This document shows positions 22,973 through 33,624 of a stretch of 64,000 bases of DNA, in pieces. Location of the stretch: positions 558,001-622,000 of the forward strand of contig JBCNJP010000028.1 in the NCBI GenBank assembly GCA_039602395.1. Direction: 5' to 3'. Source of the stretch: Deinandra increscens subsp. villosa. Taxonomy: Eukaryota; Streptophyta; Magnoliopsida; Asterales; Asteraceae. A program made the translations under genes and the position numbers. The first letter of the stretch is position 1. The number at the start of each line of letters is the position of its first letter. The notes under the pieces are model-generated. The model worked only from the letters and a program-made list of their open reading frames with translations. It was not told where the DNA came from and did no database searches.

Positions 22973-24475
22973 TCAGAACGTTCCATCTTTCTTCTTAAAA
23001 AACAATACTGGTGCTCCCCATGGAGACGAACTTGGGCGAATAAATCCTTTGTCGAGTAACTCTTGAAGTTGTGCGGAGAGTTCGTTGAGTTCGCTTACCG
23101 CCAAACGGTACGGTGCGCGTGCAATCGGAGCCGCTCCGGGAGCTAGGTCGATTCCAAACTCGACTTGTCGAAATGGAGGCAAACCAGGCAAATCATCGGG
23201 AAATACATATTGGAAGTCGCGGACTATCGGGTAGTCGTTGATTCTACGCTCGGGAAGTGTCGTGTCGGTGACGTTTGCAAGGATCGCGAAGTGTCCTTTA
23301 CGGAGGAACTTTTGAGCTTTAAGAAACGAAATAATACCGGTGACTGTTCCACCTTTTTCACCTTGAACTGTTAACACTTCACCTTCTTTGAGTGGGATAC
23401 GAATCACTTTTTCTTGACATACAATTTCAGCTCGGTTTTCTGATAACCAATCCATTCCTACTATGACATCAAAACTACCAATCGGGAAAGGCATAAGATC
23501 GATTCCTAACGTATGGCCAGCTAGTTCTAACTTACAGTCTTTAACTATCTGAGTTGTATCATGAAGTTTACCATTTGCTAACTCTACCACATATTTAGCA
23601 TCTAAGGCAACCGGTTTAGCATTAATTAGCCTAGCAAACTTAGTGGAAATAAAACTTCTTTCAGCACCAGAATCAAACAATACAGTAGCGAAGTAACCAT
23701 TAAGCATGAATTTACCGTTAATCACGTTGGCGTCATTGCGAGCTTCTCCTTGACCCATAACGAAGGCACGACCTCTACCATTCCCACCATTACCGTTTCC
23801 ACCATTACCATTTCCACCGTTACCATTTCCGTTGCCCGGGTTTCCACCGTTGCCATTGTTACCATTCCCTTGTCTGCGCAATTGCGGGCAATCTTTCCTC
23901 ATGTGACCTTGCGCTCCACATTCATAACAGCCACGGGCTCCACCATTGTTGTTGTTCTGATTGTTCCCTTTCCCGTTGCGGTTGTTTCCGTTTCCCCTGT
24001 TATTGTTATTTCCTCCTTGGTTCTGACCGTTGTTGTTTAACCTTTGCAAGTTGGTCCAGCAGTTGTTGGCCTCATGCCCCGGTTTCCCACATCTTCCACA
24101 CTCCAGACCTTTGCTACACATACCATTGTGGTGTTTCCCGCACTTGTTACAAAACGGGGCTTTACCCTTGTAGTTTCCATTCCCGCCTTGGCGATTGTTA
24201 CTTCCACTGTTGCTGCCATTGTTGAAATTGGACCTTGTGTTGTCAGGTCGCTTGTTCTGATATTGGGAGTTAGAGGATCTCCCAGATTGATTCCCAACAG
24301 TTTGATTGTTCACAGATGTTGCCGGTGCTTCTTCTTCGGCCTTACGCTTGCCACTTAAGGCAGTCTTCACAGTGGTCTTTGCGGGTAGAGTACCCCTCTC
24401 GATTTCCTGATCGGTTAACTTATGAGCCAAACGGATGGCTTGCTGCACGGTTGTTGGGTTGCTAGCTGTCACCAA
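22973..24475 (-). pseudogene. Gypsy gag zinc knuckles, protease and RT N-terminus
   Basis: This 500-codon frame has three cysteine knuckles: CNKCGKHHNGMC (residues 109-120), CGRCGKPGHEANNC (126-139) and CYECGAQGHMRKDC (183-196), with a Gly/Asn-rich repeat (about 205-233) between the last and the protease. The protease site is LFDSGAERSFIS (DSG at 268-270), followed by VGMDWL. The last 90 residues are the RT N-terminal part (VLFFKKKDGTF). The first knuckle has irregular spacing and ends in Cys where the His-x4-Cys pattern is expected. Confidence 0.9.
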
Positions 24476-25055
24476 GCTCTTGATTTGGGTGCAAGACCCT
24501 CCAGATAACGCTCAATGCGTTTAAATTCAGCATCAACCATTGTTGGGCATAGTACCGCGTACTCGTGGTAACGCGCAGTGTATTCCTCAATTTCCGACCC
24601 AGACATCTTGGAGTTCAAAAACTCTCCTTCCAGCTTCTGACTTGATCTCGAGGGCAATACTCCTCCATAACCAGTTCCTTAAACGCTTCCCATTCCATGT
24701 CATTAGCCGCATCTAACCCGATCATCTGGATTTCAAAATTCCACCAGGAGAGAGCAGCTCCCTCGAAGGTGCCAGTCGCATATTTCACATTGTTCTCAGC
24801 AGGGCAGTTGCACATAGAGAAAACCTTCTCAGACTTCTCGATCCACCTGAGGAGTCCTGCCGCTCCTTCCGCGCTGGAAAACGTCATCGGCTTGCAGTCC
24901 ATGAAAGACTTAAACGTGCAGTGATGGAGGTTTCCCTGCGCGGCGAATGTAGCTTGGACGGCTGCCACTGCGGCTTGCACGTGTTCGTTTATCATAGCTT
25001 GCAGTTGTGCAGGTGTCAGGTTAATGTTGTTCCTTCCGTGTCCTCTTCCAGGCAT
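24469..25055 (-). pseudogene. Gypsy gag N-terminal half, two frameshifts
   Basis: Gag starts at ATG 25055 (MPGRGHGRNNINLTPAQL). The retrotrans-gag core includes FMDCKPMTF, LRWIEKSEKVF, ALSWWNFE and EFKELVMEEYCP. One base is missing near 24630 (a C in the CAAGTCCAG context), moving the frame to 24657-24469, which holds LEGEFLNSKM and FKRIERYLEGLAP. A second single-base loss in a C-run near 24487 moves it into the 24475 frame. Both are small deletions that stop translation of Gag-Pol. Confidence 0.88.
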
Positions 25056-25607
25056 TTTCTGGACAGTTAAAGTAGCCAGTGTTCAGTCACAGTTATACTC
25101 TATATATATCCCATAATATGTATATTACCAATTTCTCGTTATCCCACTATTAGTCCAGAAAAATTTTCGTGCAAAATTGAGGCGTCGTCGGAGAACGTCG
25201 TAAGTCGTAAGTACTATCGTCGAAAGTCGGCTTTCCCATAAAAGTCACCGTTGGCGTAGTCATCGTAGTAGAAATCAGGACGTAGCGTGTAACATCGTTT
25301 CGTTGTCGCTTTCCCCCGGTATAGTGTGCGTATTAGCGTTCGCATTTCGTATTCGTGTGTGCAATTTTCCTAAGGTTTTCCGTTAGACTACTTAGACACG
25401 GTCTATATATATATTTATATATATATATATATATATACATATGAAGTATTTACTTACACAGCAGAGGGAGTATCCCAGGTTGGCACGTAAAAATTTTGTT
25501 TCGGGAATTTGTTTGTTCGTTTGTAACTAAGGTTTCAAGTTGCAGTTTCCAAATCGTTTTTCAAAAATGATTCCAGTTCTCTGCAACTTATGGCTCTGAT
25601 ACCAATC
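25056..25607 (-). other. Gypsy leader and PBS (25591-25604)
   Basis: Untranslated leader between LTR and gag. It includes a TA dinucleotide microsatellite around 25405-25437. The PBS matches initiator-methionine tRNA and is three bases from the LTR. Confidence 0.85.
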
Positions 25608-28254
25608 TGTCACACCCCCAATTAACCACTAACGGATTTTATGCCATTAAGGGGTGCGAGCAAACCAGGACCACAACCATTAGTTACAAATACTAAACGA
25701 ATCAGAGTAAAGTCCAAACATTCATCATAAAGCAGTTTAAGAGTTCGCAGCGGAAAAGAAAACATGAGTATCTTAGCACTAACCACGTGCTTAAATTACA
25801 AAACATAATTTGTTGTTCAATTCCCAAATTTAAGTTCAAAATGAAATAAGTAACTTCGGGTGCCATGCCAACCTCCGGTGGATACTCCTCAGCGATCTGC
25901 AAAAGTGAAAACCACACAAGTGTCAACCTAACGGTTGGTGAGTTCACAGTGGGCATGTCGTGCAGCGGCCCGGTCTCATAAGCGTATGTATCAACATATA
26001 AATAATTAATAGTTTTTCAAAACAGTTGCCAAGTGTTGAATTATCGAATATGCACTAGTTAAGTAAAGATTAAAGCGGTCAACCGAAATCGCGGGTAGCT
26101 AATCCGGTTTCCATGCACTAAGGAAGTTCGTACCAAAGCTGACGTAACAGAGTTCGGCATTTTCCGATGGTTTGTTCCTCCAGTTGTGTTCCTCATGGGA
26201 CCCACAACTAAAATAGGCTGATATTGAACTCCGTTCGGCCTCCAACCGGTTGGCTACACATTTGTGGACCGCGGAGCAGGGTTTGTCAAACCCTCAATAG
26301 ATCTACCCAACATCCCCTCGCTTCGCAAATTAATGATACTAAATTGTTGAGGACTTTTAAGTTTTAAGGCATCCTTAGAAATCATGTGATATCATTTGGT
26401 TTAGACTTTAACCTACATTAGTCATATTAAAAACCGTCTTATTCTGGATTTCATTTGAAATCCTAAAAAGAGTTTAAGTGTCAAAATGGTTGTTCTGGAT
26501 TTCATTTGAAATCCCAAATGAGTTTAAGTATTAAGTGGTTGGTTGCGGATTTCATTTGAAACCCCAAGGATGGACAGTTGCAAGTGTTCCCATAAAACAC
26601 TCCAACTTCCATAACAGATATCCCATTTGGCAATACCTCAAAATGTCAGCGTTGTTTTCCGTTAAGTATATTCGTTGTGACCCAAACGGGCTCACAATTA
26701 AAGGGTTAGTGAAACTCACCTTAGGTTGCTCAGCTTACACTTCAAATAATCCAATTATGATTGCTAACGAATACCTAATAATCACATTAAGGTCTTAGGT
26801 GTTAGGTTGTGTCTAAACTTTAACTACGTCACTATGGCCCATAACATAGCACGTTGGAACTACGACTCGACATACCAACACACGACACCGATGGTTGATC
26901 ATAAACGAGGGTTCACGTCACTCAGAAATCAAAGCATGTTTCATTATTGCATAATCATGTAAGTCATGGCATAACATTCAAATAAGTTGCACAAGTTTGG
27001 GTTTTGGGTCTGGTCACAGTTTCGCTACACAGTTTCGCTAGCTAGATTCGCTTGAAACTTATGACACAGTTTCGCTAGCATAGATTCGCTCGAAACTGGT
27101 TTGAACTTTCGTTCATAAAAGGCACAGTTTCGCTAGATAGTTTCGCTCGAAACTGATGACACAGTTTCGCTATCTAGTTTCGCGTCGAAACTGATTTGAA
27201 CTTTCGTTCAGGGGTCTATGGTTGTTTCGCTCGGTAGTTTCGTTCGAGCTATATACTTAGTTTCACATGCGACACTATAGTTTCGCTGTATAGTGTCGCT
27301 GGATGAAGATTCAAACAGTTTGCGAAACTACAGTTTCGCCTAACGAATTTGTTAGTTTCGCTGGTCGCAGAAAACTCGTAAATCAGTCCAAAAATCAATC
27401 TAACAGCTTCCATACTTCATATAATTCAGTATCTAGCATGCATAAACATTTACCAACATTAAACAAGCAAATTTAACACCTTAAACATGGATTTTCACCA
27501 TCAAATCTCCAAGAACACTTTTAAGCATAAAATGACCTAACTAGCATGAATCTTCATTATGGCATGATTTTACACGTAAAGTTTCAGTCTTTATGCTAGA
27601 TCTAACATTCCTAAGCATCATATCAGAAGATCAAATGATTTCATGAAGATCTAAGCAAGCCTTTTAAGAAAACACATAGAAATGCATAAAAAGTTCATGG
27701 GACTCGCGGTTTGGTTTCCAAGCTCGATGGATGATGGTTCAAGGCTGAGATCTTGGTGATTCTCAGATGTTCACGGCTGACCAGAAATGGTTCAAGAGAG
27801 AATGGGAGTGTGTGTGTGTGTTTTTGTGTGATGTATGTAAATGGGAATAATTAGGTTTTATTTTTCTTAAATACTAAGGCCTTGGTGGGCTTATCATTGG
27901 GATTTGGGCCCCATGATCAGCAAATGATTAGCCCAAGATTAACATGTATGCATACATTTAATTACTTGATTAATCACATAAATACACAATTAAGCAATTT
28001 GTCACATAATTCAACAAGTAAACAAATAGTCATGCTTTCGATAATAATCATGCATTTAAATCACGTTTGCACATAATTCCACATAATGGTAATAAATAAA
28101 TAAATAAATAAACACATATGGACGGGTTCGGTGATCAACCAAAGGTCGTGGACGTATTCGGCCTAGTTAAGCATTAGTTACTAAGTTAACACTTATAACG
28201 TAACTAACGGAGATTGTCTAACGGAAGTTAACCTTGGAATTCTCGGATGTCACA
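25608..28254 (-). repeat. Gypsy 5' LTR
   Basis: 2647 bp, near-identical to the 3' LTR. The 16-bp length difference comes mostly from unit-number changes in the AGTTTCGCT array (27015-27365) and in short microsatellites. Confidence 0.93.
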
Positions 28255-28618
28255 ATGACGACATTCACACATTTGATTGTCATGATCTGAATCAAATGGT
28301 GCAATACCTAAGCCACACATCGATTGGCTATTTCCTCATTGCTATTTCCTCGTTTACTGGAGGATCCCACCTCTGTCCATCACATACGGGCTTGAGTACG
28401 TTGATTTCATCACTGCCGAAGTTGTAGGGGATATGAAACTTCATCTCCAGGGACCAGAGGGGGAGAGAGAGCTGAATGTGTATTTAATCCGGAACAGGGA
28501 TTCCACCTACACCTCCGAGTTGGGACCGAGATTGCCGCCTGGTCAAAAGTTGTTTCCTGATGACAGCAGCAGCAGCTTCTTTGAAGATGAAGACTATATG
28601 TCGGATGCTAGGTCTTAG

Positions 28619-29566
28619 CTAGTTAGATAGATCTTTGTATAGGATCTGATGAAAATCTTTGTATATAGATTAATTTATATATATATATATTAGTTTTTGT
28701 TAAGTACTCTTCCTCTTGTTTTGTTTTGGTTAACCCCATTAATTATATAGATATATTTTATCTCAATCATTAAAGTTGATTTTATTCTAAATTTGATTGT
28801 TGCAAATAGATTTTATTGTGAATTGATGTGATTTTTATTTTATTGTGAACTGGTTAACCATCCTGAAGAACTTTAGAACTCTATTTTACTCGGTTCATCC
28901 TGAAGAGCTCTAGTTCATCTTCTCTCAATACTCATGAACTCTTCTTCCTGAGGAATTGTAGTTCATCCGGTTTGTTCTTCTTCCAATTTACTGAAGAAGT
29001 AAAATTTATCCTGTTTATAAATCATCTCATCCCACCATATCAAAATGCCAACATATACTAACATAGCATATGAATATATACTTCATGTAGGATCACAGTT
29101 ATGAGTGAAATGGAGGTCTGCTATAATTCATTGAAAATGTGTATGTTATTATAGATGAAAATTGGTTAACCATCCTGAAGAACTTTAGAACTCTAGTTTA
29201 TCCTGGAGAACTCTAGTTCATCTTCTCTCAATCCTCATGAACTCTTCTTCCTGAGGAATTGTAGTTCATCCGGTTTTGTCTTCTTCCAATTTACTGAAGA
29301 AGTAAAATTTATCCTGTTTATAAATCATCTCATCCCACCATATCAATATGCCAACATATACTAACATAGCATATGAATATATACTTCATGTAAGATCACA
29401 GTTATGAGTGAAATGGAGGTCTGCTATGACTAATTGAAAATGTGTATGTTATTATAGATGAAAAGTGTATGAATAAAACTGTAACAACTATCATGTTAAC
29501 ATACAAACTGGAACAACTTATGCAATTGTACACAAATACAGGGATCAACTCTTCTTCCAGCCAAGT
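28619..29566. repeat. Tandem duplication of about 312 bp in CACTA-2
   Basis: The sequence starting GGTTAACCATCCTGAAGAACTT occurs at 28852 and again at 29164 and stays similar for about 290 bp, including CATATACTAACATAGCATATG and TGAAATGGAGGTCTGC. 28619-28851 is AT-rich 3' flank of the PB1-like gene. Related fragments occur at 16610-16905 and 36425-36510. No gene seen. Confidence 0.75.
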
Positions 29567-29854
29567 TCATCTGGTTCCCATCTTGTTCTCCTCTTCAATA
29601 GCTTGTAACCGAAATTTGGCCTTGTGAAATAGGAGACTTTCATGAAAGGTCCGTGTCATTATTCTGCTCTCAGTATCACCAATCCTGACAATATCTCGTA
29701 TCTCAGCTTCAGAAAGCCCATTTAGAGCATCTTCTAAGCTTTTAATTGTCTCACCATGTTCACTGGTGAAAATGTGATACATGCCTGTTTCTTTCTTATA
29801 CTCCCAATTGGTCACCTGTTTCCTCTTAACCATATGAAGCCTGTTAGTTATCAT
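29567..29854 (-). pseudogene. Last segment of CACTA-2 minus-strand ORF series, second W-Y domain
   Basis: 95 codons with the pattern VTNWEYKKETGMYHIFTSEHGE followed by IKSLEDALNGLSEAEIRDIVRIGD. This is the same layout as a segment of the 29867-30871 frame (ISWRYDDQAKVYLFTTSLDE, then AIYNLTDHELGDVRQL), so the region holds two copies of a domain of about 50 residues. Downstream is a Phe/Lys/Gln-rich helical stretch to the stop at 29567. Function unknown to me; it may be the C-terminus of the ORF upstream, separated by a stop. Confidence 0.6.
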
Positions 29855-29866
29855 TATTAAATGGAT

Positions 29867-30871
29867 TCAGTCTTTGTCAGCCTGGCTCCATTCTGGATCT
29901 GGAATTGTACTATGCGTTGTGAATGACCCATCAGCTCTATAGACTACCAACTTTCCATCCTTATCAACTTCAAGTGTCGAAACAGGATTGTCAATGTTGC
30001 GTTGTGTGGCTTCATCTACTTCCCCATATAAGTCATCCAAATACATCTTTATCCTCAGCATTAAGGAGTCCTCTTGAGAACACGTACCCTTCATATCACC
30101 ACGTAACTGTCTAACATCACCCAACTCATGGTCAGTGAGGTTGTATATAGCTTCTTCAGCTGTAAACTTTATTACCTCATCTAAACTGGTTGTGAACAGG
30201 TATACTTTGGCTTGATCATCATACCTCCAGGAGATGATTCTTCTCCTTTCAGCATGGACATCTCTGTATTCATCCTCATCATTGATCAGTTTTCCGTTTC
30301 CCTTCTTAGCCATTGACTTCATTCTCTTGGTGAGGGGTTTTTCTGGTGCCTTGGGTGGAGATGAGGGTTTTAGGGGTTTGTTTAGGTGAGGATATGGAGA
30401 TGGAAGAGTATGACCACTTCTAGGTTGTGGTATAAAGGGTGTGAAGTTGTCTATTCTAAACTTTGGTTGAAGAGGCTTTAATATTACAGGTTTAGGAGGC
30501 TTTACAAGTCTACTAGTTCTAGGAGGGTTTCTTCTGGGTTGCTGTGAGGCTAGAGTTCTGTTCAGATCAGAAAATGCACCTGGTGGTATTGGTTCACCTG
30601 TAACCTTTGAGATTTTGTTATGTTCAAGTATGGTATTTGAATATTTGATTCTCAAACTATTAATACCAGAAGGACTAATCTTTTTTGGGTCCTCCCCCCT
30701 CATCTTAATGAAATAGCATTTGAGAAGCTTGAGTTCTTCTTCCTCTGTCATAGGGTTTTCTAAAATTTTCTGTATCTCTTCTTCCCTTTTTATCTTCTCC
30801 TGCCTTTCATTAGCATCTATCTTTTCCTTCAGTTTTAATTCACCATCCTCTTGAACAACCCTAGACATCAT
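29867..30871 (-). pseudogene. CACTA-2 minus-strand ORF, charged/Pro-rich with first W-Y domain
   Basis: 334 codons: an N-terminal Lys/Glu-rich helical part (residues 1-45), a Pro-rich basic middle (about 108-185, many PP and KP pairs), then the W-Y domain (about 210-255), an acidic helical part, and the strand-like VSTLEVDKDGKLVVYRADGSF. The start at 30871 overlaps the stop of the preceding frame (30868), suggesting a frameshift in one longer coding sequence. I do not recognise the family with certainty; it lies downstream of an ORF type known near Copia pol in Asteraceae. Confidence 0.6.
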
Positions 30872-31443
30872 ATCGCATACCTGATTGGCTGATTAGCAGT
30901 CATTAAATTTGCTTGTTCAAGAGTTGTCCATCCCCTGGCTATGATAATATCTGTGAACTTCATAAGGAGTTTGGCATTCTGAAGGTTATTTGACAGTCTG
31001 ATCTTTCCTTGTTCAGCTTTGATCTCCTTGTCAGATTCTATGTCCATTCTTCTTTTTCTTGTCTCCTTGTCAAAGTCCATCGTTGCCATTTTCTCATCAA
31101 TAGACCTTCTCTTGATTTCATTTATCAGACCCATTATTACTTTATCATTTGAATAACGCAACATGTCTCCTTGTAGTTTGAATGCAAAGGCCATGTCTCC
31201 ATCTCTTTTTATTTGTTCAGCTTTCTCAGCATCTGCAAGTGCCTGTTTTATCATGTTTACCTCATCTTCTGGGAGAGATACCTGTTGATCATAAATGAAT
31301 GTTGGAGGCTTTGTCTTCTTAACAGCTGCAAACACCTTGTCAGAATCTGATTGGTACTGGGGCATCACCATTCTTCCTTTCCTGAATCTGATTGCTTCAG
31401 CAGAAAAATCATTCTCATCAGTAGGTTTAGTCTTTGGCTCCAC
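30868..31443 (-). pseudogene. CACTA-2 minus-strand ORF, helical Lys/Glu-rich segment
   Basis: 191 codons, strongly charged and predicted helical (for example LPEDEVNMIKQALADAEKAEQIKRDGDM, EKMATMDFDKETRKRRMDIESDKEIKAEQ), so a coiled coil is likely. It sits between the Pro-rich repeat segment (31519-31770) and the W-Y domain ORF. Probably one exon or frame of the same large protein. No function can be assigned. Confidence 0.55.
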
Positions 31444-31518
31444 AGGCTTTGTCTCTTTAACAGCTGCAAAGACCTTGTCTTTGACTCCATCTTCTTCAAC
31501 ATCAGCTTCAACAACCTT

Positions 31519-31770
31519 TTATGTTTCAGGAGTATCAGGGGGAGCACAAGGCTTTAAAATAGGAATGATGGGCAGAGATGGAGCACTAGGCTTTAAAAGA
31601 GGAATGATGGGCAGAGATTGAGCACTAGGCTTTAAGACAGGAATGATGGGCAGAGATGGAGCACTCCTTAACCAAGTGCAGTTAAGAGTATTCCTAATCA
31701 TCATTTTTCTCATAAAAGATAGAGCTTCAGGAGCTATTTCCACATTTGTGGTTTGCAGATCACTCATCAC
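31519..31770 (-). pseudogene. CACTA-2 minus-strand ORF, SLPIIP repeat segment
   Basis: 83 codons containing three tandem copies of SLPIIPxLKPSAP (31555-31665), encoded by a 45-bp repeat of the type GGAATGATGGGCAGAGATGGAGCACTAGGCTTTAAA. It looks like a low-complexity linker within the ORF series. Confidence 0.55.
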
Positions 31771-31789
31771 ACTTGTGATAATCTAATTA

Positions 31790-32090
31790 TCAGCAGTCAC
31801 TTGCACCTGATAAAGTTGTTCAACCGGATCAACTAGTTCAACCGGATAAATTAGTTCAACCCGATGAAGTTGTTCAACAATATCAACTAGTTCAACCCGA
31901 TGAAGTTGTTCAACCGGATCAACATGGCCTTCTTCCTCCTGATGAAGTTGTTCAACCGATCAACTTGTTCAACCGGATCAACATGGCCTTCTTCTTCTAG
32001 ATGAAGTTGTTCAACAGGATCAACTTGTTCAACCGGATCAACTTGTTCAACTTCATCAACATCTGAGGAAGACACCGTGTGCAAGATCCT
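31790..32090 (-). repeat. Tandem repeat GTTCAACCGGATCAACTAGTTC in CACTA-2
   Basis: Imperfect units of 15-24 bp alternate GTTCAACCGGATCAA and GTTCAACCCGATGAA, with two longer blocks repeating ATGGCCTTCTTC. One minus-strand frame translates as repeated DPVEQ-type units (31887-32084). It may be a repeated linker of the same protein. Confidence 0.7.
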
Positions 32091-32175
32091 ATTTTGAATT
32101 AAATCTACTTTGACATGTGAATTTCATTTCAACGTATGGTTGACAACCTTACCTATCAGTGGCTTTCACAGATTG

Positions 32176-33372
32176 TCATGCCTTCAACCGTTTAATTTTT
32201 TCTCCTTGAGCTCTCACAATTGCACGGAGAGCTGCTAATTCATTTTCAATTTCTGTACATTGAACCGTCAATTCAGTATGTGTCATGCAGCTCTCAACTG
32301 GTGTGTTACCAGTATCTTTGAGCAAAGAAGAGCAAACAAGCCGACACTGTTCATGCTTAGCACCCATGGTTTCTTGGCACCTGGGATTTCTGTTGTCAAT
32401 CAAAGGTTCCTAAATAGGTTCCCTGACAGAAACAGTTTCCGTGGATTGGGTCTTAATGATGTTGGCACTGTCCTCAGGGTCCAGTGGGACTTCATGAGTA
32501 GTGTCAGCCCTTTCCACCTGACTTGCTTCATCACTACTGCAAGTCACCTTATCAGCAGAATGTGGGTTGGGTGATTGAACTAAGTCTAGCAGTATATTCC
32601 TGCAATAAGGGTTGGGTGATTGAACCAAGTCCAGCAGTATGTTCACTTGCATGTTAGAAAATGTTTTACTTGTAAAAGATTTTAGTCAAAGATGTTGATC
32701 AGAGATTTGCAGATTTGGAAATTCACAATTGAGAAAGTGTTGGATGAATCTGGGGTACATGTAAAATCTCCTTTTAGGTTTCATATTTTCCAGCATTCCA
32801 TCAAATATTATTTTTGAAAAGTTAAAGTTGAGTCCATTTACCAATCCATGAAAAGCCGATGATTGAGGTGTAGCAAGTTCGTCCCACGCAGTTTTCTTGT
32901 CAGATAGGCAGTGGAGAATGGTATGAGCAAGATATCGCCAAACATAGGGTAGTTATCCCTTTTTGATGGTCCTACAAGTTAAGAAACCCCCATACCCAAT
33001 TGCTTCGTACGTCTTCAAGTATAATTCAGACTTGTAATCAGGATCACCTCCTGCATCATTTAATTTTAGATGCTTCCGGATCATATCTTCAGTCAAACTA
33101 ATCTCATTCCCATTGACTCTAGAGTCAATTTTACCAACCCCGTTGCTATCAACAGATTTTTTGGCCGAGTCCCAAAATTCAGCAATCCTCTGCTTGCATA
33201 TTACAGGATTCACAGTTAAAGCAAATTGAGTGTTGGATTTCTCGAGGAAATCGTTCAGTTCATCAAATAGCTTTGACTTATCAGACTTCTCGAAGTATGC
33301 TACAACATTGTGTTCGGTGAAGAACAGTTGAGTAGGCTTTAATGCAGCCTTTCGATTCAATTTGGGTGTCAT
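32176..33372 (-). pseudogene. CACTA-2 retro-type ORF resembling the one downstream of Copia pol
   Basis: Starts at ATG 33372 (MTPKLNRKAALKPTQLFF). Recognisable order: FALTVNPVICKQRIAEFWDSA, EISLTEDMIRKHLKLNDAGG, YEAIGYGGFLTCRTIKKG, then after an in-frame TAA at 32953-32955 WRYLAHTILHCLSDKKTAW, LNFNFSKIIFDGM and FYMYPRFIQHFLN, with a C-terminal Leu-rich helix (32403-32176). From memory this order matches an ORF often annotated 3' of Copia RNase H in Asteraceae. Relative to CACTA-1 it lacks about 390 bp near 32642 and has a small tandem duplication (32566-32642). Role unknown; possibly captured by the CACTA family. Confidence 0.7.
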
Positions 33373-33624
33373 TTGTGAGAAATTAGAGAGTAAGGTTTAG
33401 GTTTAAATCGCCAATTAGAAACCTGGAGAGAAAATAGAGGGTAACTGTTTTACGAAAATGCAGTTTTATACTAACGGAAGTTCTTCTGGATCACAATGAA
33501 TCCTAAGAATTGAAACAGGGGAAGTTATTGGAGTTTGCCCATTTAGTTGAAATTGGGATGGGGGAAATTTTTGATAATTTAATTTGGTTTAGAATAATAT
33601 TATTAATTTATTTTAATTGAATCC
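33373..33624. other. Upstream region of the minus-strand ORF series
   Basis: AT-rich, conserved with 39762-39955 in CACTA-1. It may hold the promoter of the minus-strand ORF. No specific element identified. Confidence 0.5.

Larger units (their letters stand above)
17570..28254 (-). mobile_element. Full-length Gypsy retrotransposon (Tekay-like), minus strand
   Basis: The element is flanked by perfect 5-bp duplications ATGAC (17565-17569 and 28255-28259). LTRs are 17570-20232 and 25608-28254. The PBS is 25591-25604 (minus-strand TGGTATCAGAGCCA), and the polypurine tract is at 20233-20246 (minus-strand TTACAAGGGGATGA). Domain order gag, protease, RT, RNase H, integrase, chromodomain-like C-terminus places it in Gypsy, probably the Tekay group of chromoviruses. 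The coding region has two frameshifts and two stops, so it is inactive, although the LTRs are still very similar. Confidence 0.95.
17292..28618 (+). pseudogene. PB1-like domain gene in CACTA-2, split by a Gypsy element
   Basis: Exon 1 is 17292-17364 (ATG GCT GCC...). It is followed by a 101-bp intron with GTAAGT donor and TTTTTTACAG acceptor. Exon 2 is 17466-17569 and resumes at 28260 after the Gypsy and its second target-site copy, to a TAG at 28616-28618. The protein begins MAAFGKLWRIRGV and continues with FTLKIHHCGDF, KVDYVDYD, DLNQMVQYL, YWRIPP, GLEYVDF and LNVYLI. That order resembles the plant PB1-like domain found at the N-terminus of MuDR-type transposase relatives (family from memory). 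It ends in an acidic Ser-rich tail. Besides the Gypsy, a 14-bp tandem duplication of CTATTTCCTC plus ATTG near 28325-28352 shifts the frame. A function as a captured or element-borne gene is inferred. Confidence 0.7.
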
